A stretch of 14,969 nt of DNA from an uncultured Kiritimatiellota bacterium (GTDB lineage: Bacteria > Verrucomicrobiota > Kiritimatiellia > RFP12 > UBA1067). Shown here one piece after another: positions 6,731 through 14,677 of this stretch. A program made the translations under genes and the position numbers. The notes beneath the pieces are model-generated. The model made no database searches and was not told the DNA's origin. It worked only from the letters and a program-made list of their open reading frames with translations. Numbering within the stretch: position 1 is the first letter of the stretch; every line of letters begins with the position of its first letter. The stretch lies in contig CAKTZA010000075.1 of the NCBI GenBank assembly GCA_934635045.1, positions 1-14,969 of the forward strand. Reading direction: 5' to 3'.

Positions 6731-9313
6731 TTACTTCCTCTTCTTCAGCCCCCGCAGGAGGCCGAACAGTACGACCAGCCCCGGAATGAGGCCGATGTTG
6801 ACGACCTTCAGCCGGAGGCCAAGCGAGTCGATGTCGGCCGTCAGCTCCTTGCGCACGTTCTTGAGCTGCTTGCGCGTGTCGGCCTGCGCCTTGCGGAGCT
6901 TCTGGATCTCGTCCTGCTGTTCCTGCGAGAGGATGAACCGCTCGTCGCCGCTCTTCTGCTTCTGCAGGGCCTGCAGGCGCTGCTGCGTCATCTGCAGCTC
7001 GGCCTCGAAGTCGGCGGCCTTGCGCTGCCACTGGCGCATCGCCTTCGCCTCCAGCTCGTTGACGACCGTGAACGGACGGTCGGTCGTGCCGCGCGAACGC
7101 ACGCCGATCAGCTCCTCGCGGCCGGCGAACTGCTCGATCACGTTCGAGAAGAGCGTCAGGTTGTCGTTGATGAGCTGAGGGATGTTGCCGAACGGCGTCT
7201 TCATCATCCGCACGCAGAAGTCGTCCGCCAGGAAGTCGGAGTCCGCGAAGAGGATGACCGAGCCCTTGCCCTCGGCGAGCGCCTTCGAGACGTCGTTCGT
7301 GCCGTCCGGCCCCTTCGGGAACGCGGTCTTGAACGTGCCGGAGAGGCGCGCCGCGAGGACGCGCGCGTGGCCGTCGGGGATCATGTCCTTCGCGCCGCCG
7401 CCGAACTGGACGGACATCCTGTCGACCGAGCAGGAGTTCTCCTTCGAGGTCGTGATGACCGGCGTGAACGCGAGATCCATGTCCTTCTTCTCGAAGACGA
7501 ACGCGCCCGCGAACGGGAACATCACCTGCGAGAGGCCGGCGACGAGCAGGTCGCCCTTGTCCATGTTCGCCTGCGTGAGCGAGAGGAACGCCGGATTGTC
7601 GTCCACGCCGCCCTGGCCGTTGTTGAGCTTCGTCGCGGCCTCCAGGTCGCCCGTCACCTTCGACGTGTCGAACTTCACGCCCCAGGCGTCGAAGAGCTTG
7701 CCGAGCGTGGACGGGCCGTCCTGCCCGCCGCCCATCTGCATCATCATCGGATTCTGCTTCTGGCGGCTCGCGATCATGTCCTTCACGCTGAACGGGTCGA
7801 CGCACGCGATGAGCTTGCCGCCCCGGAGGACGAACTGGTCGATCGCGTAGAGCGCCTTGTCGGAGAGGTCCTTCGCGTGCAGGACGACGAGCGTCTTGAC
7901 GTCGTCGTCGATCTTCTCGGCGTCCGTCGAGACCGTCCGCACCTCATAGTCCTTGCCGAGCTCGGCGAAAGCCGCCCAGCCTTCCGGCGGACGCTGCCCC
8001 ATCTGCATCATCATCGGGTTCATCGGCCCGCCGCCGAGGACGTCGCCGAGCGACGTCATGACGCCGACGACCGGCTTCTCCGGCCACGCGACGCGCGTGA
8101 CGAGGCGGGTGACGTCGTATTCGAGCGTCGACTCGGTGCGCGGGGAGAGCTGGCCGAGCGTCTGCTCGTTGTCGCCGCAGACGGCGACGACGCCGAAGTA
8201 GATCGGGTTGCCGAACGGGTTGACCGTCTGCGGCTCGATGCCGTAGCGCTGCGCCCATTCCTCCGCGTCGGAGTCGGGCTTCGGGTCATACGCCTCCAGG
8301 ATGACGTGGCCGCCCGCCGCGCGCTCGTACTCCTTGAGGAGGTTCTGCACACGCGCCGCGTAGGTCTTGAGCTGCATCGGCATGTCCGCTGCTGACGAGC
8401 TGACGTAGTACTTGAGCGTGACGTCCTGCTCCAGCTTCGACAGCACGGCCTTCGAGCCGTCCGAGAGCGTGTAGAAGCGCTCGGCGGTGAGGTCGGCCCG
8501 GAGCGGCAGGTTCGCGAGAATGACGTCCGCCGCGACCACGATCGCCGCGAGGAGGACGAGCCCGGCCGCGCCCTTCGACGCGCCGCGCCGCCCGTCCGTC
8601 ACCGTCTTCGCCGCCGCGAGCATGAAGACGATCATGCCGAGGTAGTAGCCGACGTCCGCTAGGTCGAGCACGCCGCGCCGCAGGGCCTCGAAGTGCGTCA
8701 GCAGCGAGCACGACGAGAGGCCGTTGACGATCGCGGACGGCACGCCCCAGTTGGCGACGGCCGTCGTCACGGGGTCGAAGCCGACGATCATCAGCGCGAA
8801 CACCAGCGCGAGCGACACGACGAAGCCGATGACGCTCGCGCGGGACAGGGTCGAGGCGAAGACGCCGACCGCCGCCGCCGCGCCCGCCATCAGGAACGAG
8901 CCGACGTAGCCGCAGAGGACGACGCCCCAGTCGGGCGCGCCAAGGTAGCCGGCCGTGACCGCCACGGGGAACGTGAGCGCGAGGCCGATCGCGATGAACG
9001 CCCAGGCCGCGAGGAACTTGCCGATCAGCGCCTGCGTGACCGTGATCGGCAGCGTGAGCAGCAGCTCCGCCGTGCCGTTGCGGCGCTCGTCGGCCCACGT
9101 GCCCATCGTCGCCGCCGGCACGAGCAGCAGGTAGACCCACGGATGCCAGAAGAAGAACGGCGTCAGGTCCGCCTGACGGCGCTCGTAGAACATCGCGACG
9201 CCGAACGTCATGAAGCCGATCAGCACGAGGAACGCCACGAGGAACACGTACGCGACGGGCGAATCGAAGTAAGCCCTGAACTCGCGCTTGAAGATTGCCT
9301 TGATGTTTTTCAT
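6731..9313 (-). CDS. Fused ABC-2 permease / GldG-type auxiliary protein
   Basis: An 860-aa membrane protein joining two units that are separate (GldF and GldG) in Bacteroidota. Residues 1 to about 240 are an ABC-2 permease with about six membrane segments and the characteristic ADERRNGTAELLLTLPIT motif (73-91). A further membrane helix (about 250-268) leads into the GldG module, starting at LRADLTAERFYTLSDGSKAVL, which has the family's typical opening. A large periplasmic domain follows, then a charged coiled coil (about 765-830) and a C-terminal membrane helix ending GLKKRK. It contains two copies of NPMMMQMG (432-439 and 521-528). The ATG overlaps the ATPase stop by one base (TAATG) and has an AGGGGAGG ribosome-binding site 7 nt upstream. 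Together with the ATPase and DUF4340 protein it likely forms an envelope export complex. Substrate and any link to gliding are unknown. Confidence 0.88.
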   Translation of the reverse strand: MKNIKAIFKREFRAYFDSPVAYVFLVAFLVLIGFMTFGVAMFYERRQADLTPFFFWHPWVYLLLVPAATMGTWADERRNGTAELLLTLPITVTQALIGKFLAAWAFIAIGLALTFPVAVTAGYLGAPDWGVVLCGYVGSFLMAGAAAAVGVFASTLSRASVIGFVVSLALVFALMIVGFDPVTTAVANWGVPSAIVNGLSSCSLLTHFEALRRGVLDLADVGYYLGMIVFMLAAAKTVTDGRRGASKGAAGLVLLAAIVVAADVILANLPLRADLTAERFYTLSDGSKAVLSKLEQDVTLKYYVSSSAADMPMQLKTYAARVQNLLKEYERAAGGHVILEAYDPKPDSDAEEWAQRYGIEPQTVNPFGNPIYFGVVAVCGDNEQTLGQLSPRTESTLEYDVTRLVTRVAWPEKPVVGVMTSLGDVLGGGPMNPMMMQMGQRPPEGWAAFAELGKDYEVRTVSTDAEKIDDDVKTLVVLHAKDLSDKALYAIDQFVLRGGKLIACVDPFSVKDMIASRQKQNPMMMQMGGGQDGPSTLGKLFDAWGVKFDTSKVTGDLEAATKLNNGQGGVDDNPAFLSLTQANMDKGDLLVAGLSQVMFPFAGAFVFEKKDMDLAFTPVITTSKENSCSVDRMSVQFGGGAKDMIPDGHARVLAARLSGTFKTAFPKGPDGTNDVSKALAEGKGSVILFADSDFLADDFCVRMMKTPFGNIPQLINDNLTLFSNVIEQFAGREELIGVRSRGTTDRPFTVVNELEAKAMRQWQRKAADFEAELQMTQQRLQALQKQKSGDERFILSQEQQDEIQKLRKAQADTRKQLKNVRKELTADIDSLGLRLKVVNIGLIPGLVVLFGLLRGLKKRK

Positions 9314-10038
9314 TACTTCGCCTCCCCTGCCGTCATCTTCCTGAAGACCACGTCGAGCTTGCCGCTCGGGTCAAGCGCCTTGAGCTCGGCCGGCGTGCCG
9401 TCGAACTTCTTCTCGCCGTCCGAAATGACGACGACCTTCGTGCAGACGGCGTCGACCTCCTCCAAGATGTGCGTCGAGATGATGATCGCCTTGCCCTTCG
9501 CGGCCATTTCCTTGATCATCTGGCGGACGGTGAACTTCTGGTTCGGGTCGAGGCCGTCCGTCGGCTCGTCCATGATCAGAACCTTCGGGTCGTGGATGAT
9601 CGCCGCCGCGAACGCCGTGCGCTGGCGGTAGCCCTTCGAGAGCGTCTCGATCGTCTGGCTCGCGACCTTTTCGAGCTTCGCCTGCACGATCACGTCCGCC
9701 ACGCGCTGCGCACGGGCCGCGCTCGCGAAGCCGCGCACCTCGGCGATGAACGCAAGGTAGTCGCGCACGGTCATCGCCCGGTAGCTCGGCGCGGACTCCG
9801 GCAGGTAGCCGAGGTCGCGCTTCGCGGCGATCGGGTCAGCCACGATGTCGTGCCCGTTGATGACGGCCGTGCCGCCCGACGGCGGCAGGAAGCCCGTGAT
9901 CATGCGCATGGTGGTCGATTTTCCGGCGCCGTTCGGCCCCAGGAAGCCCAGCACTTCGCCTTCCTTGACGGAGAAGGACACGCCCTTCACCGCCGGGAAG
10001 TCGCCGAAGTTCTTCTTCAGGTTCTTGACTTCTAACAT
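9313..10038 (-). CDS. ABC transporter ATPase, GldA-like
   Basis: A 241-aa cytoplasmic ATPase that should power the membrane protein encoded next. Motifs in order: Walker A GPNGAGKST (34-42), Q-loop region near LGYLPESAPSY (76-86), signature LSKGYRQR (133-140, the form common in GldA and related ABC-2 exporters rather than LSGGQ), Walker B VLIMDEPTDGLDP (153-165) with catalytic E158, and the H-loop STHIL with H190. Length is normal for an export ATPase. The stop overlaps the next start by one base, so the two are translationally coupled. The leader is A/C-rich with no Shine-Dalgarno. An extended -10 promoter (10065-10073) lies about 27 bp upstream, so this gene probably heads its own operon of ATPase, permease/GldG and DUF4340. 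Confidence 0.93.
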   Translation of the reverse strand: MLEVKNLKKNFGDFPAVKGVSFSVKEGEVLGFLGPNGAGKSTTMRMITGFLPPSGGTAVINGHDIVADPIAAKRDLGYLPESAPSYRAMTVRDYLAFIAEVRGFASAARAQRVADVIVQAKLEKVASQTIETLSKGYRQRTAFAAAIIHDPKVLIMDEPTDGLDPNQKFTVRQMIKEMAAKGKAIIISTHILEEVDAVCTKVVVISDGEKKFDGTPAELKALDPSGKLDVVFRKMTAGEAK

Positions 10039-10064
10039 TGTGGTGTGTTATTTGTTTTTGGTGA

Positions 10065-10073
10065 ATTATATCA
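10065..10073 (-). promoter_or_regulatory. Extended -10 promoter of the ABC operon
   Basis: On the minus strand the sequence TGATATAAT contains a perfect TATAAT preceded by the TGn extension. No good -35 is visible at the expected place, which lies in the G-rich heptamer array. Transcription would begin near 10058, about 20 nt before the ATPase ATG. Confidence 0.65.
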
Positions 10074-10080
10074 TTTTTTG

Positions 10081-10219
10081 GGGATAGGGGGAACGGGGAT
10101 TGGGATGAGGGAACAGGGAACGGGGAACAGGGAACAGGATGCGGGGAATGGTTTTATTCCTGTTCCCAGTTCCCTCATCCCCGTCCCCTCCTTTCAGTTC
10201 CCTCATCCCTGTTCCCTCT
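10081..10219. repeat. Inverted pair of heptamer arrays
   Basis: The left arm (10081-10150) is G-rich with a strict 7-nt period: GGGATAG, GGGGAAC, GGGGATT, GGGATGA, GGGAACA, GGGAACG, GGGAACA, GGGAACA and so on. The right arm (10157-10219) is its C-rich complement in type, also with a 7-nt period: TTCCTGT, TCCCAGT, TCCCTCA, TCCCCGT, then further on TCCCTCA, TCCCTGT, TCCCTCT. The arms can pair over about 60 bp with several registers, separated by a short GTTTTA loop. The element fills the gap between the lipoprotein stop (10223) and the ABC promoter. No T tract follows on the minus strand, so it is not a standard terminator. Confidence 0.8.
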
Positions 10220-10222
10220 CCA

Positions 10223-11080
10223 TCAGAACGCTTCCGTGGCGTCCGACACGCGGCGGCTGCGCCGTTCGGCGGCGTTCTTGCGCGCCTCCGCGCGCAGGGC
10301 CTCCGTCTCGTCCGCCGCGACCGTCAGCTGCGCGTCGTCCCACGCGACGAGCACCGTCTCGTAGTCGCGCGACGCGCCCGCGAGGCACGCCGTCACGTAG
10401 CGGCCCGCACCGAGGTCGAACGTGTAGACCGGCCGGCACCAGCTGCGCGGACGCGCCCACGTCTGGTAGCGCTTCTCCAGCGCCTCGATGAGGTAGTGGC
10501 GCCGCCAGCTCGTCCCAGGGTCGATCGCGTCCTTCGCGCAGGCGTAGACCTTCACGACCTTGTGGGTCTTCGGCGTCACGTAGACGTAGTAGTCGTCGAA
10601 CCCGGCGAGCGCCTTCTTCGGCGTGAACGTCGCCCGGAGGAGCGTCGGCTCGTCGACGTCCGCGACGAAGTTCGTGCCGTCGAACACCTCGCCGAACTTC
10701 AGGCCGAGAAAGCCGTCCTCGACCTTCGCGTCGGCGTCAACCTTCGCGTGGATCGGCGAGGCGAGGCTCTTCAGGCCCGCGTCGCCGACGGGATAGCTCT
10801 GCGCGTACTCGCTCGTCGTCGTCGCGAGCATGTTGCCCTCGGCGTCCATCGTCGTGCGCGTCTCGCGGCGGTGTTCCGTGACCATGTTGCCGTTCGTCGT
10901 CACCGTCATCTCCGTGAAGGAGCGCGAGACCGAACCGTTTTCGTTCGTGACGACAGAAGCCTCGGAGGACTTCTGCGACACGTCCTTCTTCTCGTCGCAG
11001 CTCGCTGCGGCGAAGCCGATCAGGGCCGTGACGGCGAGGACGCCGGCGACCGTGCCCGTGAGTTTCTTTCCTTTTTTCAT
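10223..11080 (-). CDS. Putative lipoprotein of unknown function
   Basis: A 285-aa protein I do not recognise. The start is supported by an AAAGGAAA ribosome-binding site about 8 nt before the ATG. Residues 1-27 form a lipoprotein signal: a KKGKK n-region, a hydrophobic stretch, then a lipobox-like AASC with the acceptor cysteine at 28. After it comes a polar Ser/Thr/Asn-rich linker (about 29-100) typical of surface or periplasmic lipoproteins. A folded region follows, with a GFLGLKFGEVFDG motif and a beta-rich DDYYVYVTPKTHKVVKVYA segment. The C-terminus is a charged, helical Arg/Glu/Ala tail. It lies upstream of the Gld-type operon on the same strand but is separated by the heptamer inverted repeat and a second promoter, so a functional link is possible but not shown. 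Confidence 0.75.
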   Translation of the reverse strand: MKKGKKLTGTVAGVLAVTALIGFAAASCDEKKDVSQKSSEASVVTNENGSVSRSFTEMTVTTNGNMVTEHRRETRTTMDAEGNMLATTTSEYAQSYPVGDAGLKSLASPIHAKVDADAKVEDGFLGLKFGEVFDGTNFVADVDEPTLLRATFTPKKALAGFDDYYVYVTPKTHKVVKVYACAKDAIDPGTSWRRHYLIEALEKRYQTWARPRSWCRPVYTFDLGAGRYVTACLAGASRDYETVLVAWDDAQLTVAADETEALRAEARKNAAERRSRRVSDATEAF

Positions 11081-11121
11081 GTTGTCGTTTCCTTTCTTCG
11101 GTTTCCCGATTGAACGACAAC

Positions 11122-11154
11122 AGTATACAAAACGGATGTTAACGGATTGTTAAC
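11122..11154 (-). promoter_or_regulatory. Promoter region of the lipoprotein gene with 11-bp direct repeats
   Basis: On the minus strand TATACT (11122-11127) is a good -10 box, 41 bp before the lipoprotein ATG. Upstream, CCGTTAACA occurs twice exactly 11 bp apart (GTTAAC cores at 11138-11143 and 11149-11154), followed by a partial third copy, CCGTTTTG. No strong -35 is placed at 17 bp, so the repeats may bind an activator or repressor. The binding role is inferred. Confidence 0.5.
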
Positions 11155-11214
11155 GGGCAAGAGGCGCCGTCCGCCGCCTGAAAGGCCCGGCATTCTGCGC
11201 GACAGGCGGACGCA

Positions 11215-12357
11215 TCACAGATGCCGCACGTAGTCGTCGTAAATCTTCTGTGCGTCAAAGACCTCTTCGCACATCCGCCGCGCGGCGCCGTGTTCGAGCG
11301 TCACCGCCCGCCGCACGGCATCCGCGAACGAATCCGCGTCACCCGCCCGGTACGCGACGCCGCAGCGGTAGCGTTCGAGCAGCGCCGTCGACTCGCCGCC
11401 GAGCGAGGAGACGATGGCGAGACCCGCCCGCGCGTAGTCGCAGAACTTGTAGGGCACGCCCACCCAGCTGTCCGCCGCCATCGGAATCACCCCCACGTCC
11501 GCCGTCGCCAGCAGCCGCTGCAGGTCGGCTTCGGCGAGCAGGCCGTGCTGCCGCACGCGCGGGCAGTCGCAGGAGAACGCGCCGAATCCCGCGACGTCCA
11601 GCTCCAGCTCCGGGTGCGCCCGCACCGCCGCGACGACCGTCGCGAGGTCATACGTCCGGCCCAGGTTGCCCGCGTAGACGAGGCGAAGAGGGGCTTTTGG
11701 GGTGCCGAGATGCGGACGTGAGAGACGTGAGGGGCGCGAGAAACCGCAAGAGCCAAGCTCGATTCCGTGATAGGCCAGAGAGTAGTCGGCGCGCCCCGTC
11801 AGCTCGCGGTAGCGCGCGCAGACGCCCGTCACGCGATCCGCCGAGCGGTAGAGCCGGCGCGCCTTCCGCCGCAACGGCGCCAGCAGCGCGTGCGCGAACG
11901 GACGAAGGCCGCGCGGCGCAAGGCGCTCGAACGTCTCCGGCCAGGCGTCCATCACGTCGAGGACGACGCGCGCCCCGAACTGCCGGCCGAGCGCAAGCGC
12001 CGCGTCGGCCGCCGACAGCGTGGGCATCGACGAGACGATCAGGTCGGGCGCCTCGACGCCCGGCGCCGTCGCGAGCCGCCGCCAATCGCGCGCGTAGGCC
12101 ATGTGGCTTCGGACGCGCGCCAGGCCCACGTTGCGCGCGTAGGGCCGCGTCGGGATCAGGCGAACCGCGAACGCGGCCCCGTCGGACGGCGCGCCGACGA
12201 AGCGGCGCGGCGCTTTCGTCGCGTGGCTGAAGTCGCTCGTCCAGAACGTGACGCGGTGGCCGGCGCGGGCGAACGCCTCGCACATCAGCCAGAACCGCAT
12301 CTTGCGCGAGCCCTCGCTCGGCAGGCTGTCGAACGGATTCTGAACCCAGACGACCAT
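11215..12357 (-). CDS. GT4-type (GT-B fold) glycosyltransferase
   Basis: A 380-aa enzyme likely to transfer a sugar from an activated donor in surface glycan or polysaccharide synthesis. The N-terminal half has the WbuB-like opening WVQNPFDSLPSEGSRKMR, then GHRVTFWTSDFSHATK and a VVLDVMDAWPE strand. The C-terminal donor-binding half begins at LRLVYAGNLGRTYDL (224-238) and includes MAADSWVGVPYKFCDYARAGLAIVSSLGGESTALL (about 293-327), the usual position of nucleotide-sugar contacts. Between the halves lies an odd SRPSRLSRP tract (207-215), encoded by a 9-nt repeat also found between genes. The gene starts 12 bp after the rbfA stop and is probably co-transcribed. Donor and acceptor are unknown. 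No membrane segments are evident. A hairpin at 11168-11212 follows it but has no T tract. Confidence 0.87.
   Translation of the reverse strand: MVVWVQNPFDSLPSEGSRKMRFWLMCEAFARAGHRVTFWTSDFSHATKAPRRFVGAPSDGAAFAVRLIPTRPYARNVGLARVRSHMAYARDWRRLATAPGVEAPDLIVSSMPTLSAADAALALGRQFGARVVLDVMDAWPETFERLAPRGLRPFAHALLAPLRRKARRLYRSADRVTGVCARYRELTGRADYSLAYHGIELGSCGFSRPSRLSRPHLGTPKAPLRLVYAGNLGRTYDLATVVAAVRAHPELELDVAGFGAFSCDCPRVRQHGLLAEADLQRLLATADVGVIPMAADSWVGVPYKFCDYARAGLAIVSSLGGESTALLERYRCGVAYRAGDADSFADAVRRAVTLEHGAARRMCEEVFDAQKIYDDYVRHL
11713..11740. repeat. 9-nt triplicate element inside the glycosyltransferase gene
   Basis: Plus-strand units GGACGTGAG, AGACGTGAG, GGGCGCGAG lie in tandem and match the intergenic copy at 6624-6651 at 23 of 28 positions. 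Because 9 nt is three codons, the array stays in frame and encodes SRP, SRL, SRP (residues 207-215). Confidence 0.6.
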
Positions 12358-12369
12358 TTGGCGCGCGGG

Positions 12370-12720
12370 TCAGGCGTTCGGCAGACTGTTCAGGATTGCC
12401 AGCACCTCGTCGCCCTTCTCCAGCGAAAGGTCGAGCACGAAATTGAGGCGCGGCGTGAACTTGAGGCGCACCTCGCGGTTGATGATCGCCTGAAACTTGC
12501 GCGCGTTGTGCTTCAGGTGCTGCAAGGCCGTCCGCTTCAGCGCGTCGTCGCCGAAGACCGAGACGCGCACCGTCGCGTCGCGCAGGTCCTTGCCGCACGC
12601 GACGCCCGTCACGGTGACGAGCCCCGGCGCAACCGTGTCGCCCTGCATCACCGTGAACATGCTCTCGGCGATGACGCGCTTCAGGAGCGAATTGACTCTC
12701 TCTAATCTGTCTACTGCCAT
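12370..12720 (-). CDS. rbfA: Ribosome-binding factor A
   Basis: A 116-aa cytoplasmic protein that helps mature the 30S subunit and is linked to 16S rRNA 5' processing and cold growth. Family features are clear: the opening RLERVNSLLKRVIAESMF, a VTVTGVACGKDLRDATVRVSVFG strand-helix-strand section, and the C-terminal LKFTPRLNFVLDLSLEKGDEVLAILNSL. The length is normal. The A-x-G kink typical of its KH-type fold is not obvious, since the middle helix reads HLKHNARKFQAIINREV. The gene stands apart from the usual infB or truB partners and is followed by a glycosyltransferase. A near-consensus promoter sits directly in front, leaving a leader of only about 5 nt, so there is no Shine-Dalgarno and translation is probably leaderless or nearly so. 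Confidence 0.93.
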   Translation of the reverse strand: MAVDRLERVNSLLKRVIAESMFTVMQGDTVAPGLVTVTGVACGKDLRDATVRVSVFGDDALKRTALQHLKHNARKFQAIINREVRLKFTPRLNFVLDLSLEKGDEVLAILNSLPNA

Positions 12721-12731
12721 AACGGAGCGAG

Positions 12732-12760
12732 ATTATAGCAAATGCGGCCGGCGTTGGCAA
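12732..12760 (-). promoter_or_regulatory. Promoter of rbfA
   Basis: On the minus strand TTGCCA (12755-12760), a 17-bp spacer and a perfect TATAAT (12732-12737) with TGC extension form a near-consensus vegetative promoter. The expected start near 12725 is only about 5 nt before the rbfA ATG at 12720. Confidence 0.85.
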
Positions 12761-12779
12761 AGACGGGGCGGACGTTTTT

Positions 12780-12788
12780 TGTTATAAT
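12780..12788 (+). promoter_or_regulatory. Extended -10 promoter of the GspE/PilB gene
   Basis: The sequence TGTTATAAT holds a perfect TATAAT with the TGn extension, preceded by a run of six T. No clear -35 is at 17 bp. Transcription would begin near 12795, followed by AAGGA (12798-12802) and the ATG at 12812. It diverges from the rbfA promoter. Confidence 0.7.
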
Positions 12789-12811
12789 GCCGCATTCAAG
12801 GAACGTGAAGA

Positions 12812-14536
<1,725 letters not shown>

Positions 14537-14560
14537 ACGAAACGCTTCGAGGGGGAAGGG

Positions 14561-14634
14561 TGGGCGATACTGGACTCGGACCAGTGACCCCTACCGTGTG
14601 AAGGTAATGCTCTAACCAACTGAGCTAATCGCCC
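14561..14634 (-). tRNA. tRNA-Val (anticodon CAC)
   Basis: The minus strand forms a cloverleaf: acceptor GGGCGAT with ATCGCCC plus discriminator A, D arm AGCTCAGTTGGTTAGAGC, anticodon arm TTACC-TTCACAC-GGTAG with anticodon CAC, and T arm ACTGG-TCCGAGT-CCAGT. It decodes GUG. The template does not encode CCA (the next bases read CCC), unlike the other valine tRNA. It is convergent with the GspE/PilB gene, and no terminator is visible between them. Confidence 0.95.
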
Positions 14635-14647
14635 GATATGAGTTGAA

Positions 14648-14677
14648 AGTATATCAAAACTCTGTCCCGCCTGTCAA
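14648..14677 (-). promoter_or_regulatory. Promoter of tRNA-Val(CAC)
   Basis: On the minus strand a perfect -35 TTGACA (14672-14677), an 18-bp spacer ending TTTTGA and a -10 TATACT (14648-14653) lie 13 bp before the tRNA 5' end. The -10 and the end of the spacer match the other tRNA-Val promoter at 5518-5547. Confidence 0.85.

Noticed and set aside
6620..8395. 591-codon open frame on the plus strand
   Set aside because: It is antisense to the fused permease/GldG gene; its composition (Arg, Val, Glu, His, Leu rich) is that of a shadow frame and shows no motif.
11168..11212. Terminator after the glycosyltransferase
   Set aside because: CGTCC-type arms can pair with a 3-nt bulge and a long loop, but no T tract follows, so it is at best a weak hairpin.
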